Shown one piece after another: positions 1-6,954 of a stretch of 13,890 bases of DNA. The DNA is from PGZG01 sp040235405. Its GTDB lineage: Bacteria; Pseudomonadota; Gammaproteobacteria; Pseudomonadales; Alcanivoracaceae. Every line of letters begins with the position of its first letter. Position 1 is the first letter of the stretch. The stretch lies in the NCBI GenBank assembly GCA_040235405.1, contig JBECKT010000131.1:1-13890 (forward strand). Reading direction: 5' to 3'. The translations under genes and the position numbers were made by a program. The notes under the pieces were generated by a model, which ran no database searches, was not told the origin of the DNA, and saw nothing but the letters and a program-made list of their open reading frames with translations.

Positions 1-222
1 GCGGTTGGGGCGTATCATGCGGCGGGTTATGGCTACCAACCCAATCCACCAGAGCTATCCGAAGCTGCCGGTCTGGGCAGAATATTCGGCCTGCCGAAGG
101 CGGTTGTTGCCGATATTGCTGACGAAGTCCTGGCTGCGGTGAATAACTGGACCAGTCATGCCGAGGCAGCGGGTGTGAATGAAGTTGAGGCCAGACAAAT
201 CCAGAAGTGCTTTCACCTATAA
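1..222 (+). CDS. HipA-family protein kinase/toxin, C-terminal fragment
   Basis: The reading frame is open from the first base to a TAA at 220-222 and encodes the last 73 residues of a protein that begins outside the window. The fragment has a helix-rich HipA-like ending: a leucine/alanine-rich helix (ELSEAAGLGRIFGLP), a helix with valines at regular spacing (VVADIADEVLAAVNNW), then HAEAAGV and a short terminal helix. HipA-family proteins (Ser/Thr kinases of HipBA toxin-antitoxin pairs) end this way, with an 'aV..W...A...GV' pattern. The catalytic region is not in the window, so activity and intactness cannot be judged. A HipB-type antitoxin would be expected upstream. The family call rests on the C-terminal pattern only and is moderate at best. 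Confidence 0.5.
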   Translation, partial: AVGAYHAAGYGYQPNPPELSEAAGLGRIFGLPKAVVADIADEVLAAVNNWTSHAEAAGVNEVEARQIQKCFHL

Positions 223-238
223 AGCGTTCACTTATAAG
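210..238 (+). promoter_or_regulatory. possible promoter of the lipoprotein gene
   Basis: TATAAG at 233-238 matches the -10 consensus at five of six positions. CTTTCA at 210-215, 17 bases upstream, is only a poor -35 (three of six). Transcription would start near 245, giving a leader of about 28 bases before the ATG at 273. The -35 is weak, so this is tentative. Confidence 0.3.
212..237 (+). repeat. 11-bp direct repeat overlapping the hipA-like stop codon
   Basis: TTCACCTATAA at 212-222 is repeated with one mismatch as TTCACTTATAA at 227-237, a 15-base period. The first copy contains the stop codon of the upstream gene. The second contains the -10-like hexamer TATAAG (233-238) in front of the lipoprotein gene. 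It could be a small tandem duplication or a paired protein-binding site. Confidence 0.5.
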
Positions 239-272
239 AACAATGCAACGGTCGAGTAGAAGGAGACACAAC

Positions 273-701
273 ATGCGCTGGGCTTTTTTGCGATTACTGC
301 CGGTATTGCTGCCACTGCTGCTGGCGGGCTGCAGTGATGAGCCGAAACCGCCGAAAGATCCGCTGGCGGTCTGGCAGCCGGATCTGGATGAGCCGATTGC
401 GGAAATGGAAAGCCTGCTGCAAACGCTGAATCAGCAAAAGCATATCAACCGGGTCGCCGGCAATCTGGCGGTGCTATATGACGCGAAGCTGTATCAGCTG
501 TATTTGCAGCAACATGCTGGTCTGAGTGGCGAAGCGCGACAGGAGTTCGAGCAGGAGCAGCGCCAGTGGCTCAAGAAGCGCGAGCGCACGGCACGGGAAG
601 CGTCAGACCAGTTTCGCAGTGGTTCGATTGCCTCCTTTATCGGCAGTCAGGCGTTTATTGACGAAACCCGGCTGCGCACCGAAACTCTGAAGAAACGGTA
701 G
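273..701 (+). CDS. LprI-like outer-membrane lipoprotein (hypothetical)
   Basis: A small lipoprotein of 142 residues. The start at 273 is chosen because AGGAG (261-265) lies seven bases upstream and the protein then begins with a classical lipoprotein signal: hydrophobic residues 4-18 and a lipobox LAGC with the acylated Cys at residue 20. Ser at +2 predicts outer-membrane sorting. Residues about 66-140 resemble the LprI-type domain (DUF1311, lysozyme inhibitor LprI N-terminal family): a first helix with DAKLYQLY, then GLSGEARQ, then QRQWLKKRE at 96-104, then GSIASF and a closing ETRLRTETL helix. The cysteines usual in that family are absent after Cys20. LprI proteins bind lysozyme in the cell envelope, but that role is not shown here. 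The TAG stop (699-701) is supplied by the GTAG head of the REP that follows. Lipoprotein assignment is firm; the domain assignment is moderate. Confidence 0.75.
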   Translation: MRWAFLRLLPVLLPLLLAGCSDEPKPPKDPLAVWQPDLDEPIAEMESLLQTLNQQKHINRVAGNLAVLYDAKLYQLYLQQHAGLSGEARQEFEQEQRQWLKKRERTAREASDQFRSGSIASFIGSQAFIDETRLRTETLKKR

Positions 702-752
702 GAGCCGTCGACCGACGGCGAAGGATATTCGCGGCCGCTCGGCCGCTCCTAC
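698..752. repeat. REP pair (BIME 1)
   Basis: Two facing palindromes. The left arm at 698-722 has the head GTAGGAGC and stem GCCGTCG/CGACGGC. The right arm at 728-752 is inverted with the same head and stem GCGGCCG/CGGCCGC. They are separated by only five bases. The first head overlaps the stop codon of the lipoprotein gene. This matches the architecture of GTAG-type REP elements mobilised by RAYT transposases. Confidence 0.85.
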
Positions 753-774
753 CGTCAGAATGGAGGCGATTGGC

Positions 775-1530
775 ATGACCGATTCATTGAAAGGCAAGGT
801 TACCGATCAGGAATGGGCGTTGCGGGTGGATCTTGCCGCCGCTTATCGCCTGGTTGCCATGTATGGCTGGGACGATCTTGTTTTCACCCACATCTCTGCA
901 CGTATTCCGGGGCCGGAGCATCATTTCCTGATCAATCCCTATGGCATGATGTTCGAGGAAATCACCGCCTCAAGTCTGGTCAAGGTGGACCTGAACGGCG
1001 ACAAGGTGAGCGACTCGCCCTATCCGGTTAATCCCGCCGGTTTCACCATTCACAGCGCCGTGCATGCGGCGCGGGAAGATGCCCAGTGCGTGATGCACAC
1101 TCACTCGATCAATGGTGTGGCGGTATCGGCGCAACGCGAAGGAGTGTTGCCGATTTCGCAGCAATCGCTGTTTGTGCTGGCCTCGCTTGGCTACCACCAC
1201 TATGAAGGCGTGGCGCTGAATGACGAAGAAAAGCCGCGGCTGGTAGCAGACCTTGGCAGCAACAACTTTCTGATGTTGCGCAATCATGGTTTGCTGACCG
1301 TTGGTAACAGCATCGCCGATGCGTTTCTGTACATGTACCTGTTCGAAGCGAGCTGCATGATTCAGGTGCGGGCGCTGGCCGGATCGCGAGAACTGATTCA
1401 GGTGAACCCGAAAATTGTTGCCGGCATCCAGCAACAGGCCGAGCAGGTGACGAAAGGATTGGGCGGTGCACTGGCCTGGCCGGGCTTGCTACGCAAGCTG
1501 GATCGACATAATCCCGGCTACGCCGACTGA
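775..1530 (+). CDS. class II aldolase/adducin family protein
   Basis: A 251-residue cytoplasmic enzyme of the class II aldolase/adducin superfamily, whose members (fuculose-phosphate aldolase, ribulose-phosphate epimerase and relatives) use a metal ion held by three histidines. The expected zinc ligands are visible: HTH at 108-110 within VMHTHSINGV, and His171 within RNHGLL. The N-terminal pattern LVFTHISARIP and the segment FLINPYGMMFEEI are typical of the uncharacterised 'class II aldolase and adducin N-terminal domain' proteins common in proteobacteria. The start at 775 is preferred over an ATG at 760 because TGGAGG (761-766) lies eight bases before it. The substrate cannot be told from sequence. 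It is flanked by REP pairs on both sides, so it is probably a single-gene transcript or read-through from the lipoprotein gene. Confidence 0.9.
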   Translation: MTDSLKGKVTDQEWALRVDLAAAYRLVAMYGWDDLVFTHISARIPGPEHHFLINPYGMMFEEITASSLVKVDLNGDKVSDSPYPVNPAGFTIHSAVHAAREDAQCVMHTHSINGVAVSAQREGVLPISQQSLFVLASLGYHHYEGVALNDEEKPRLVADLGSNNFLMLRNHGLLTVGNSIADAFLYMYLFEASCMIQVRALAGSRELIQVNPKIVAGIQQQAEQVTKGLGGALAWPGLLRKLDRHNPGYAD

Positions 1531-1537
1531 CCATCCC

Positions 1538-1601
1538 GTAGGAGCCGTCGATCGACGGCGAATCTTTCTGGAAAATATCGCCGTCGGTCGACGGCTCCTA
1601 C
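1538..1601. repeat. REP pair (BIME 2) between convergent genes
   Basis: The left REP at 1538-1562 (GTAGGAGC head, palindrome GCCGTCGATCGACGGC) faces an inverted REP ending at 1601 (stem GCCGTCG/CGACGGC). About 15 bases separate them, including a TTTCTGG motif also seen in the loop of the last REP pair. It lies between the 3' ends of the aldolase gene (plus) and the binding-protein gene (minus), where it could stop or stabilise both transcripts. No T-run follows either hairpin. Confidence 0.85.
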
Positions 1602-1606
1602 GAGGC

Positions 1607-2473
1607 TCAGAGCTCGGAGCGCAGCGGAGCCCACCACAGCTCGGCCTGATCAAACGGTGTTTCCGGCGGCAGTAGCGGATTATCCAGACGGATAATGCGG
1701 CGCTTGAGAACATTTGCCTTGCCAAAGGCATTGGCGTTAACCGGGTGTTCGCGGAACAGTTTATCAAAGCTGCCGTCGGCAATGGCGCGACGCAGACCCA
1801 GTTCAATCCGTTCCGCCAGCGCGTTGTTGTTGCGACGCACAAAGAAATACTCCGCGGTCGGATAGTACAGCATCAGCCCTTCTTCAACGGCGAGACCGCG
1901 ACCGGGGCGCAGCGCCAGCTCTTCCCACGGTTCGTTGATGGCGCGCGGCAGATAATCAAACCGGCCTAATTGCAACATGCGGAACAGGCTGTCGTAATCG
2001 ACGGTGGCTTCCACCGCCAGACCGTTGGCGCGCAGTATCTCGGTATCCGGCCAGTCATGGCCCTGCCCGGCGCGTAATTCGCGCAGCTGATCGATGGTTT
2101 GTACGCGTCGGAACCAGGACTGGTCCTCGGCGCGAATAATCAGCAGGCGATAACCCATCAATCCTTTCAGCAGCGGAATGCGAATCGGCCGGTTCTGTTT
2201 TTCCCGCGCGATGCTGGTCATGCTCCAGACCACATCAATGCCTTCGCCATCGCTGAGTCGTTGCAGTGCCCGGCTCTGGGTCATGGTTTCGGTGGCCGGT
2301 TGCAGCTGGAAGCTGCCCTGGTCCGGGGTTTTCTCCAGCGCCAGTTGCAGCACAGCTAGAAAGTAGGCGTTGCGGGTGTCATCCGGTATTTCACCGCTCA
2401 GGTGACGGATCACCGTGTCCGCATGCAGCGGCAAGGTGATCAGCATCAGCAAGGCAGTGACAAACCGTTTCAT
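1607..2473 (-). CDS. periplasmic substrate-binding protein, family-3-like
   Basis: A 288-residue protein with a signal peptide (KR at 2-3, hydrophobic core to about 16, predicted cut after LHA at 16-18). The mature part resembles the family 3 solute-binding fold (COG0834, amino-acid/polar-solute binding): an early ligand-pocket segment, the VVWSMTSIAREKQNRPIRIP stretch where that family has its T..R ligand contacts, and a late YYPTAEYFFVRRNN segment. No ABC permease or ATPase gene is adjacent, so it is an orphan binding protein; some such proteins act in sensing rather than transport. Its ATG overlaps the thioesterase stop by four bases (2470-2473, ATGA), so translation is probably coupled and it belongs to the TRAP/yciA operon. 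The ligand is unknown. It is not a DctP-family protein by visible motifs. Confidence 0.75.
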   Translation of the reverse strand: MKRFVTALLMLITLPLHADTVIRHLSGEIPDDTRNAYFLAVLQLALEKTPDQGSFQLQPATETMTQSRALQRLSDGEGIDVVWSMTSIAREKQNRPIRIPLLKGLMGYRLLIIRAEDQSWFRRVQTIDQLRELRAGQGHDWPDTEILRANGLAVEATVDYDSLFRMLQLGRFDYLPRAINEPWEELALRPGRGLAVEEGLMLYYPTAEYFFVRRNNNALAERIELGLRRAIADGSFDKLFREHPVNANAFGKANVLKRRIIRLDNPLLPPETPFDQAELWWAPLRSEL

Positions 2474-2871
2474 GCACAGACATCCTTCGGTACCGGCCGG
2501 GTGTGGCCGGTTTCGTCAATAGCGACGAAAGTGAACTGACCCTCCGTCACCTTGGCGCGGTGATCATTATGATCTGTTATCCACACTTCGATATTGATTT
2601 TCATCGAACTGCGTCCCACCTCGACCAATTGGGTGTAGCAAGTCACCACCGAACCGATCAGAACCGGCCGCAGGAACGCCATGCTGTCGATAGCCACAGT
2701 GGCGACCCGGCCGCGCGCGGTTTTGCGCGCGGTCACGGCGCCGGCGAGATCCATCTGGGAGACCAGCCAGCCACCGAAAATATCACCGTTAAAATTGGCG
2801 TCCGCCGGCATGGCGACGGTTTGCAAGGCCAGCTCTCCGGCCGGCAGCGGGTCCTGATCGTCGTCAATCAT
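2470..2871 (-). CDS. yciA: acyl-CoA thioesterase, YciA family
   Basis: A 133-residue hotdog-fold thioesterase that hydrolyses short and medium acyl-CoA to free acid and CoA in the cytoplasm. The sequence follows E. coli YciA closely: LALQTVAMPADANFNGDIFG near residue 15, with the catalytic-region Asp in NGDIFGGWL, then SQMDLAGAV, RVATVAIDSMAFLRPV, and the C-terminal INIEVWI strand. Length equals the family norm. AGAGG on the minus strand, nine bases before the ATG at 2871, is a good ribosome site. The gene lies 34 bases after the TRAP large permease and overlaps the next gene by four bases, so it is the third member of a four-gene operon. Its place beside an organic-acid transporter suggests a role in CoA recycling or acid overflow, which is inference. 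Confidence 0.93.
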   Translation of the reverse strand: MIDDDQDPLPAGELALQTVAMPADANFNGDIFGGWLVSQMDLAGAVTARKTARGRVATVAIDSMAFLRPVLIGSVVTCYTQLVEVGRSSMKINIEVWITDHNDHRAKVTEGQFTFVAIDETGHTRPVPKDVCA

Positions 2872-2905
2872 AGTGCTTTGCCTCTTTTTATTGTCGGTGT
2901 GCTGA

Positions 2906-4288
2906 CTACTGTGCGTAGATCTGTGCCGGTAGCCAGGTGGCCAGTGCCGGCCACAGTGCCAGTACGCCGAGCATCAGCAGCTGAATCAGGATGAAAGGTA
3001 CCACACCCCGGTAGATCTGCATCGTCGCAACCTGTTCCGGCGCCACCCCGCGCAGGTAGAACAGGGCAAACCCGAACGGTGGCGTCAGAAACGAGGTCTG
3101 CAGGTTTACTGCAATCATCACGCCAAGCCAGATCGGGTCGACGCCCATGGCCAGCAACACCGGCGCGACAATCGGCACCACCACGAAGGTGATCTCGATG
3201 AAATCGAGAATAAAACCGAGCAAAAAGATCAGTGCCATCACCATCAGGGTGGCACCAAAGGTGCCGCCAGGAATGTGCTCGAACAGCTGATGCACGGCGT
3301 CGTCTCCGCCGAAGCCGCGGAACACCAGTGAGAAAACTGATGCACCGATCAGGATCATGAACACCATGCCGGTGACCCGAACGGTGGCACGCATCACTTC
3401 CTGCAAGGTGGTGAGGCTGAGCTGGCGCTTGATCATGGCCAGCAGCATGGCACCGAAGGCGCCAACGCCGGCTGCTTCAGTCGGCGTTGCCGTGCCGGTC
3501 AAAATCGAACCGAGCACGACAAGAATCAGCGCCAGCGGTGGCAGCAAGCCGGTGATCACCTGTGGCAGCAGCGGGCCATGCTCGTCACCCAGTGCAGTGC
3601 GATCCACCGCCGGTGCATCCTGCGGCCGGATCATGGCGTGGGCAAGCATGTAGATGATGTAGAGCGCGACCAGTACCAGTCCGGGAATCAATGCGCCAAC
3701 AAACAGGTCGCCAACGGAAATGGTGGTGGTCGACCACAGTCCCATCTTCAGCTGCGCCTGTTGATAGGAGGACGACAGCACATCGCCAAGCAGCACCAGC
3801 GCAATCGATGGTGGAATGATCTGGCCGAGCGTGCCGGTGGCGCAGATCAGGCCGCTGGCCAGTTCCGGTTTGTAGCCCAGCTTGAGCATGCTCGGCAGCG
3901 CCAGCAGGCCCATGGTCACCACCGTGGCACCGACAATCCCGGTGCTGGCGGCGAGCAGCGCGCCAACGATGATAATGGCAATGCCAAGACCGCCGGGCAG
4001 CGGGCCCATCAGCCGCGCCATGCTGGTGAGCAGATGCTCGGCGACTTTCGATTTCTCCAGCATCACGCCCATAAACACAAACAGCGGCACGGCGATCAGG
4101 GTGGTGTTGCCGACAATGCCGAACAGCCGGTTCGGAATAAAAGTCAGGTCATTGCCGTCAAAGGTGCCGGAGACCATGCCGATCAGGGCAAACAACAGCG
4201 CCACACCGGCGAGGGTAAAGGCCACCGGGTAGCCAACCATCAGTGCGGCGCAGACCACCGCGAACATCAGTAGCGGGATCAGTTCCAT
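2906..4288 (-). CDS. TRAP transporter large permease (DctM-like)
   Basis: A 460-residue inner-membrane protein, hydrophobic throughout with about 12 membrane segments. It is the large (DctM) subunit of a tripartite ATP-independent periplasmic transporter, which imports organic acids using the sodium gradient. Family marks include PLFVFMGVMLEKS near residue 70, GGLGIAIIIVGALLAASTGI, LICATGTLGQIIPPSIALVL around 150-170, and the C-terminal LQTSFLTPPFGFALFYLRG. Its length and these segments fit the subgroup represented by the mannitol/chloroaromatic FcbT3-type permeases. Its ATG (4288) lies within the end of the small-permease gene (10-base overlap) with AGAGGG just upstream on the minus strand. 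No DctP-type periplasmic receptor is next to it. Confidence 0.93.
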   Translation of the reverse strand: MELIPLLMFAVVCAALMVGYPVAFTLAGVALLFALIGMVSGTFDGNDLTFIPNRLFGIVGNTTLIAVPLFVFMGVMLEKSKVAEHLLTSMARLMGPLPGGLGIAIIIVGALLAASTGIVGATVVTMGLLALPSMLKLGYKPELASGLICATGTLGQIIPPSIALVLLGDVLSSSYQQAQLKMGLWSTTTISVGDLFVGALIPGLVLVALYIIYMLAHAMIRPQDAPAVDRTALGDEHGPLLPQVITGLLPPLALILVVLGSILTGTATPTEAAGVGAFGAMLLAMIKRQLSLTTLQEVMRATVRVTGMVFMILIGASVFSLVFRGFGGDDAVHQLFEHIPGGTFGATLMVMALIFLLGFILDFIEITFVVVPIVAPVLLAMGVDPIWLGVMIAVNLQTSFLTPPFGFALFYLRGVAPEQVATMQIYRGVVPFILIQLLMLGVLALWPALATWLPAQIYAQ

Positions 4289-4833
4289 GCTGAGCCCTCT
4301 CCAGCCGGTTTGTCGGCATCCGGTTCTTGCGGATAACGCAATTTGAGTAGCGCGCGCAGTGCTTCCGCCAGTGCCTGCACGGTGAGCAATGTGGGCATGA
4401 GCAGCAGCAGGGTTTTCAGCACATAAACAAACGGCAGGCCGCCGGCATCGGCCGAGCCTTCCTGGCGTTGCCAGCTGACCACCACATAATCAAAGCAGGT
4501 AACCAGAATCAGCACGCACAGCGGCAACAGAAACAGCAGGGTGCCGAGCAGGTCGACCCAGGCGCGGCCGTTATGGCTGAAGCGGCGATAGAAAATGTCG
4601 ACCCGAACATGCTCATCGCAACGCAGGGTGTAAGCAATGCCGAGCATAAACAGGCTGGCATGGACATAAAGCTGGCCTTCCTGCAGGGCAATGCTGCCGA
4701 TGTCAAAGGCGTAACGCAGCAGCACGATCAGGCTGGTCAGCAGCACCAGCGCCAGCGCCAGCCACGCCACGCCGTGGCCGAACGCAAGGCTGAAACGATC
4801 CAGCCGGTGCAGTATCCGGTGTGCAATATCCAC
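4279..4833 (-). CDS. TRAP transporter small permease (DctQ-like)
   Basis: A 184-residue membrane protein with four hydrophobic segments, partner of the large TRAP permease. Family features are the helix ending LIVLLRYAFDIG, the charged stretch ALQEGQLYVHASLFMLGIAY, and CDEHVRVDIFYRRF, which corresponds to the conserved HVRVD motif of DctQ proteins. The chosen start is GTG at 4833, because GAGGG (4846-4842 on the minus strand) lies eight bases before it. An upstream TTG at 4869 in the same frame would add 12 residues but has no ribosome site and would lie only a few bases from the predicted transcription start. The stop overlaps the large-permease start, as usual for these pairs. Confidence 0.88.
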   Translation of the reverse strand: MDIAHRILHRLDRFSLAFGHGVAWLALALVLLTSLIVLLRYAFDIGSIALQEGQLYVHASLFMLGIAYTLRCDEHVRVDIFYRRFSHNGRAWVDLLGTLLFLLPLCVLILVTCFDYVVVSWQRQEGSADAGGLPFVYVLKTLLLLMPTLLTVQALAEALRALLKLRYPQEPDADKPAGEGSAWN

Positions 4834-4880
4834 CTGCTTGTCCCTCGAAGGCGCGGCCTGGGCCGCCAAAACAAGGGCGC

Positions 4881-4909
4881 AGTATAGAAGGGCGTTGCCG
4901 GCAGGTCAG
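4881..4909 (-). promoter_or_regulatory. promoter for the TRAP-yciA operon
   Basis: On the minus strand CTGACC (4909-4904) and TATACT (4886-4881) are separated by exactly 17 bases, matching four and five of six positions of the sigma-70 consensus. Transcription would start near 4874, about 40 bases before the GTG at 4833. The -35 hexamer lies in the loop between two GCCGGC half-sites (4897-4902 and 4912-4917), which could serve as an operator or fold as a hairpin. Confidence 0.5.
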
Positions 4910-4937
4910 CCGCCGGCGGGGCGTTTTTGAATAATAA

Positions 4938-6722
4938 TCAGGCGCTTTTCCGGCTCGGCTGCTGTTCCAGCTGACGGGTGCGCTCCATCAACAGCCGGGT
5001 TTGTGCTTCCAGCTCTTCGTTGGTCACACGCAGCTCCTCCTGCTGGGCCTGCAATTCTTCCTGCTGCACCCGCAGCTCTTCTTCCGAGGCCTGCAGCTGG
5101 GCCGCCTGTTCTTCCAGAATCTGTCGAGCGGCTTCGGTTTCCTGCTTCTGCTTTTCCAGCAGTTCGGTTTTTTCCCAGGCCTCCTCCAGCACTTTCGCCA
5201 TCCGCACCCGCACCAGCGCTGCGTTCAGGGCAATGGCGATGGCTTCGCTCATCTGTTCCAGTAGCGTTTCGGTATCCTGATCCGGCTCGCCCAGGCTGCC
5301 CAGCTCAACTGCGCCAAACAGCTGGTCGTTCCAGATCAGCGGGGCAATCAGCAGGGTGCCCGGAGCACTGGCGCCGGTACCGGACAGGATCGACAGATAA
5401 TCAGCCGGCACATGGCGTACCCGCATCAATTCGCGGTTGTAGGCGCACTGGCCGATCAGGCCCTCGCCGACCTCGAAACTGCGCTGGCGGATGGCGGCGG
5501 ACTCGACCCCGTAGCCGGCGGCAAATTTGAGCTGCTCGCCTTCCAGCACATACAGGGTGCCGACCTGGCATTGCAGGGTCGGGGTCAGATAGCGGATCAC
5601 ATCCTCGCTCAGGGTGTTCACTTCCTTGACGCCCTGCAGCACGTGGCCCAGTTCGGCCTGACGGCTTTTCAGCCGGCCGTCGGCTTCGATCTTCGCAGTC
5701 TTGGCGATCAGCTCGTGACGCATGGTTTCCAGTGCGGTCAGCAGGGCGCCGAGTTCGTCCTGCCGGCCAACCTCAATGGCCTGGTCCCAATGACCGGCAC
5801 CGAGCGCACTGGCGCTGTCCACTGCCCGCTGTAGTCGCCGCACCAGATCCTGTGTGAGCAACATCAGGATCAGGGTCAACGCCGCCATCACCGACAGCAC
5901 AATCACCGTCGAGACCAGCTCCGCCTGGCGGATATGCTCATCCAGCTCAGATTGCAACTGGTCGCGCACGCCGGCGAATACTGCCTCGGCCTCGGCAATC
6001 TTTTCCCCCATCACGCCGTGCAGGCCCTGGTTCTGCTTCAGGCCGATATCCCGCTCCTGCTGGCTCAGGGTATCGAAGGCCTGCACATAGGCGCGCAGTG
6101 ATGCCTGCACTTTTGCCAGCGTTTCGAAGTCCAGATCGCTGAAGATCAACTGGCCCCGCAGGTCCGACAGGGTAGTCATAAAGCGGGTGTAGTAGGCATC
6201 ACTACGGCGCAGCATAAAGTCCTTTTCGTGGCGGCGGATCAGTAGCAGCGACGCATAAAGGGAAGGGTTGTCCTTGATCACCTCCTCAATTTCGTGGGCG
6301 GCCTGCCGCAGGGCGCCGTACAGGCCACTTTCATGGTCGAGGCCGATATCGCGTTGTTTCTCCACCAGCGTTTCGAAGCTGTCGCGGTAGGCCAGCATGG
6401 CCGGTTCCAGCGCGGCCAGCATGCTGTTATCCAGATCCATGGCCTGCATCCGTGTGCGCAGAGCTGTGATGCCTTTCAGGTAATCGGCAAACAAGGCGGT
6501 AAAGGTGGCGATGTGCTGCGCGTCCTTGTCGGCTATGAAGTCACGCTCTTCCCGGCGCAGGGCAGTCAGGCCCAGCTCCAGTGCGGCCAGCTGTGCACGC
6601 GCCTCGTGGCCCTGGACTGCCTGCTGCTGGTAATGGCGGTTCACCGCCCAGATCGCCGCCAGCAGGGCGATGGCCAGCACAATCAGCAGGCGCAGCTGGT
6701 GTTTGATGGAAAGCGCAGACAT
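4938..6722 (-). CDS. membrane sensory protein: HBM-like sensor, HAMP, GAF, coiled coil; no output domain
   Basis: A 594-residue inner-membrane protein. Order of parts: membrane helix about 11-27; periplasmic helical domain about 30-265 with two related modules (RREERDF at 56 and RRHEKDF at 163; QRDIGL at 123 and ERDIGL at 223), the layout of helical bimodular (HBM) sensor domains; membrane helix about 268-290; HAMP about 291-345; GAF about 370-500; long coiled coil about 505-585 rich in EEL/QQEEL heptads. Such a coiled coil normally leads into a HisKA H-box or another catalytic domain, but the protein ends in a short polar tail and a TGA at 4938. The start at 6722 has GGAG eight bases upstream. 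HBM domains in chemoreceptors such as McpS bind organic acids. The TRAP operon lies directly downstream on the same strand, so a shared ligand is possible but unproven. Confidence 0.82.
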   Translation of the reverse strand: MSALSIKHQLRLLIVLAIALLAAIWAVNRHYQQQAVQGHEARAQLAALELGLTALRREERDFIADKDAQHIATFTALFADYLKGITALRTRMQAMDLDNSMLAALEPAMLAYRDSFETLVEKQRDIGLDHESGLYGALRQAAHEIEEVIKDNPSLYASLLLIRRHEKDFMLRRSDAYYTRFMTTLSDLRGQLIFSDLDFETLAKVQASLRAYVQAFDTLSQQERDIGLKQNQGLHGVMGEKIAEAEAVFAGVRDQLQSELDEHIRQAELVSTVIVLSVMAALTLILMLLTQDLVRRLQRAVDSASALGAGHWDQAIEVGRQDELGALLTALETMRHELIAKTAKIEADGRLKSRQAELGHVLQGVKEVNTLSEDVIRYLTPTLQCQVGTLYVLEGEQLKFAAGYGVESAAIRQRSFEVGEGLIGQCAYNRELMRVRHVPADYLSILSGTGASAPGTLLIAPLIWNDQLFGAVELGSLGEPDQDTETLLEQMSEAIAIALNAALVRVRMAKVLEEAWEKTELLEKQKQETEAARQILEEQAAQLQASEEELRVQQEELQAQQEELRVTNEELEAQTRLLMERTRQLEQQPSRKSA

Positions 6723-6872
6723 CAGTACGACTCCGGTGGGCCGTGCTCCGCGGGATCATCCTGAAAGAGGTGCAGTCCCTGTCCGGGCGGGGCTGGACAG
6801 TTATCGACAGGGCGGGAATGTTAGCGCATTGATTACGACAAAGTTATTACAATGATGTCGATTGGGACTCCT

Positions 6873-6926
6873 GTGGAGCGGCCGATCGGCCGCGAAAGGC
6901 CTTCGCCGTCGGTCGACGGCTCCTAC
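6873..6926. repeat. REP pair (BIME 3) upstream of the PHO box
   Basis: The left REP at 6873-6896 has a variant head (GTGGAGC, lacking the A of GTAGGAGC) and the palindrome GCGGCCGATCGGCCGC. The inverted right REP at 6902-6926 has the stem GCCGTCG/CGACGGC and an intact head. Only five bases separate the two. It is placed between divergent genes, which is less common for REPs than a 3' position. Confidence 0.85.
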
Positions 6927-6954
6927 ATGGGCTTGGGAGGTGGGAAAAGTTATC

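Noticed and set aside
698..752. REP pairs as a CRISPR array or transposon ends
   Set aside because: There is no regular spacer-repeat series, the palindromes occur as isolated facing pairs across 13 kb, and no transposase gene or target-site duplication is seen in the window.
1538..1601. REP pair 2 as a classical bidirectional terminator
   Set aside because: The hairpins lack adjacent T-runs on either strand, so intrinsic termination is not supported, although stabilising or Rho-linked roles remain possible.
3578..4273. Plus-strand open frame (231 codons) opposite the TRAP large permease
   Set aside because: The product is almost entirely Gln, His, Asn, Arg and Gly, the mirror of membrane-helix codons, with no ribosome site. 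The permease is clearly the real gene.
4834..4869. TTG start at 4869 for the small TRAP permease
   Set aside because: It has no ribosome site and would begin only about five bases after the predicted transcription start, whereas GTG at 4833 has GAGGG at ideal spacing.
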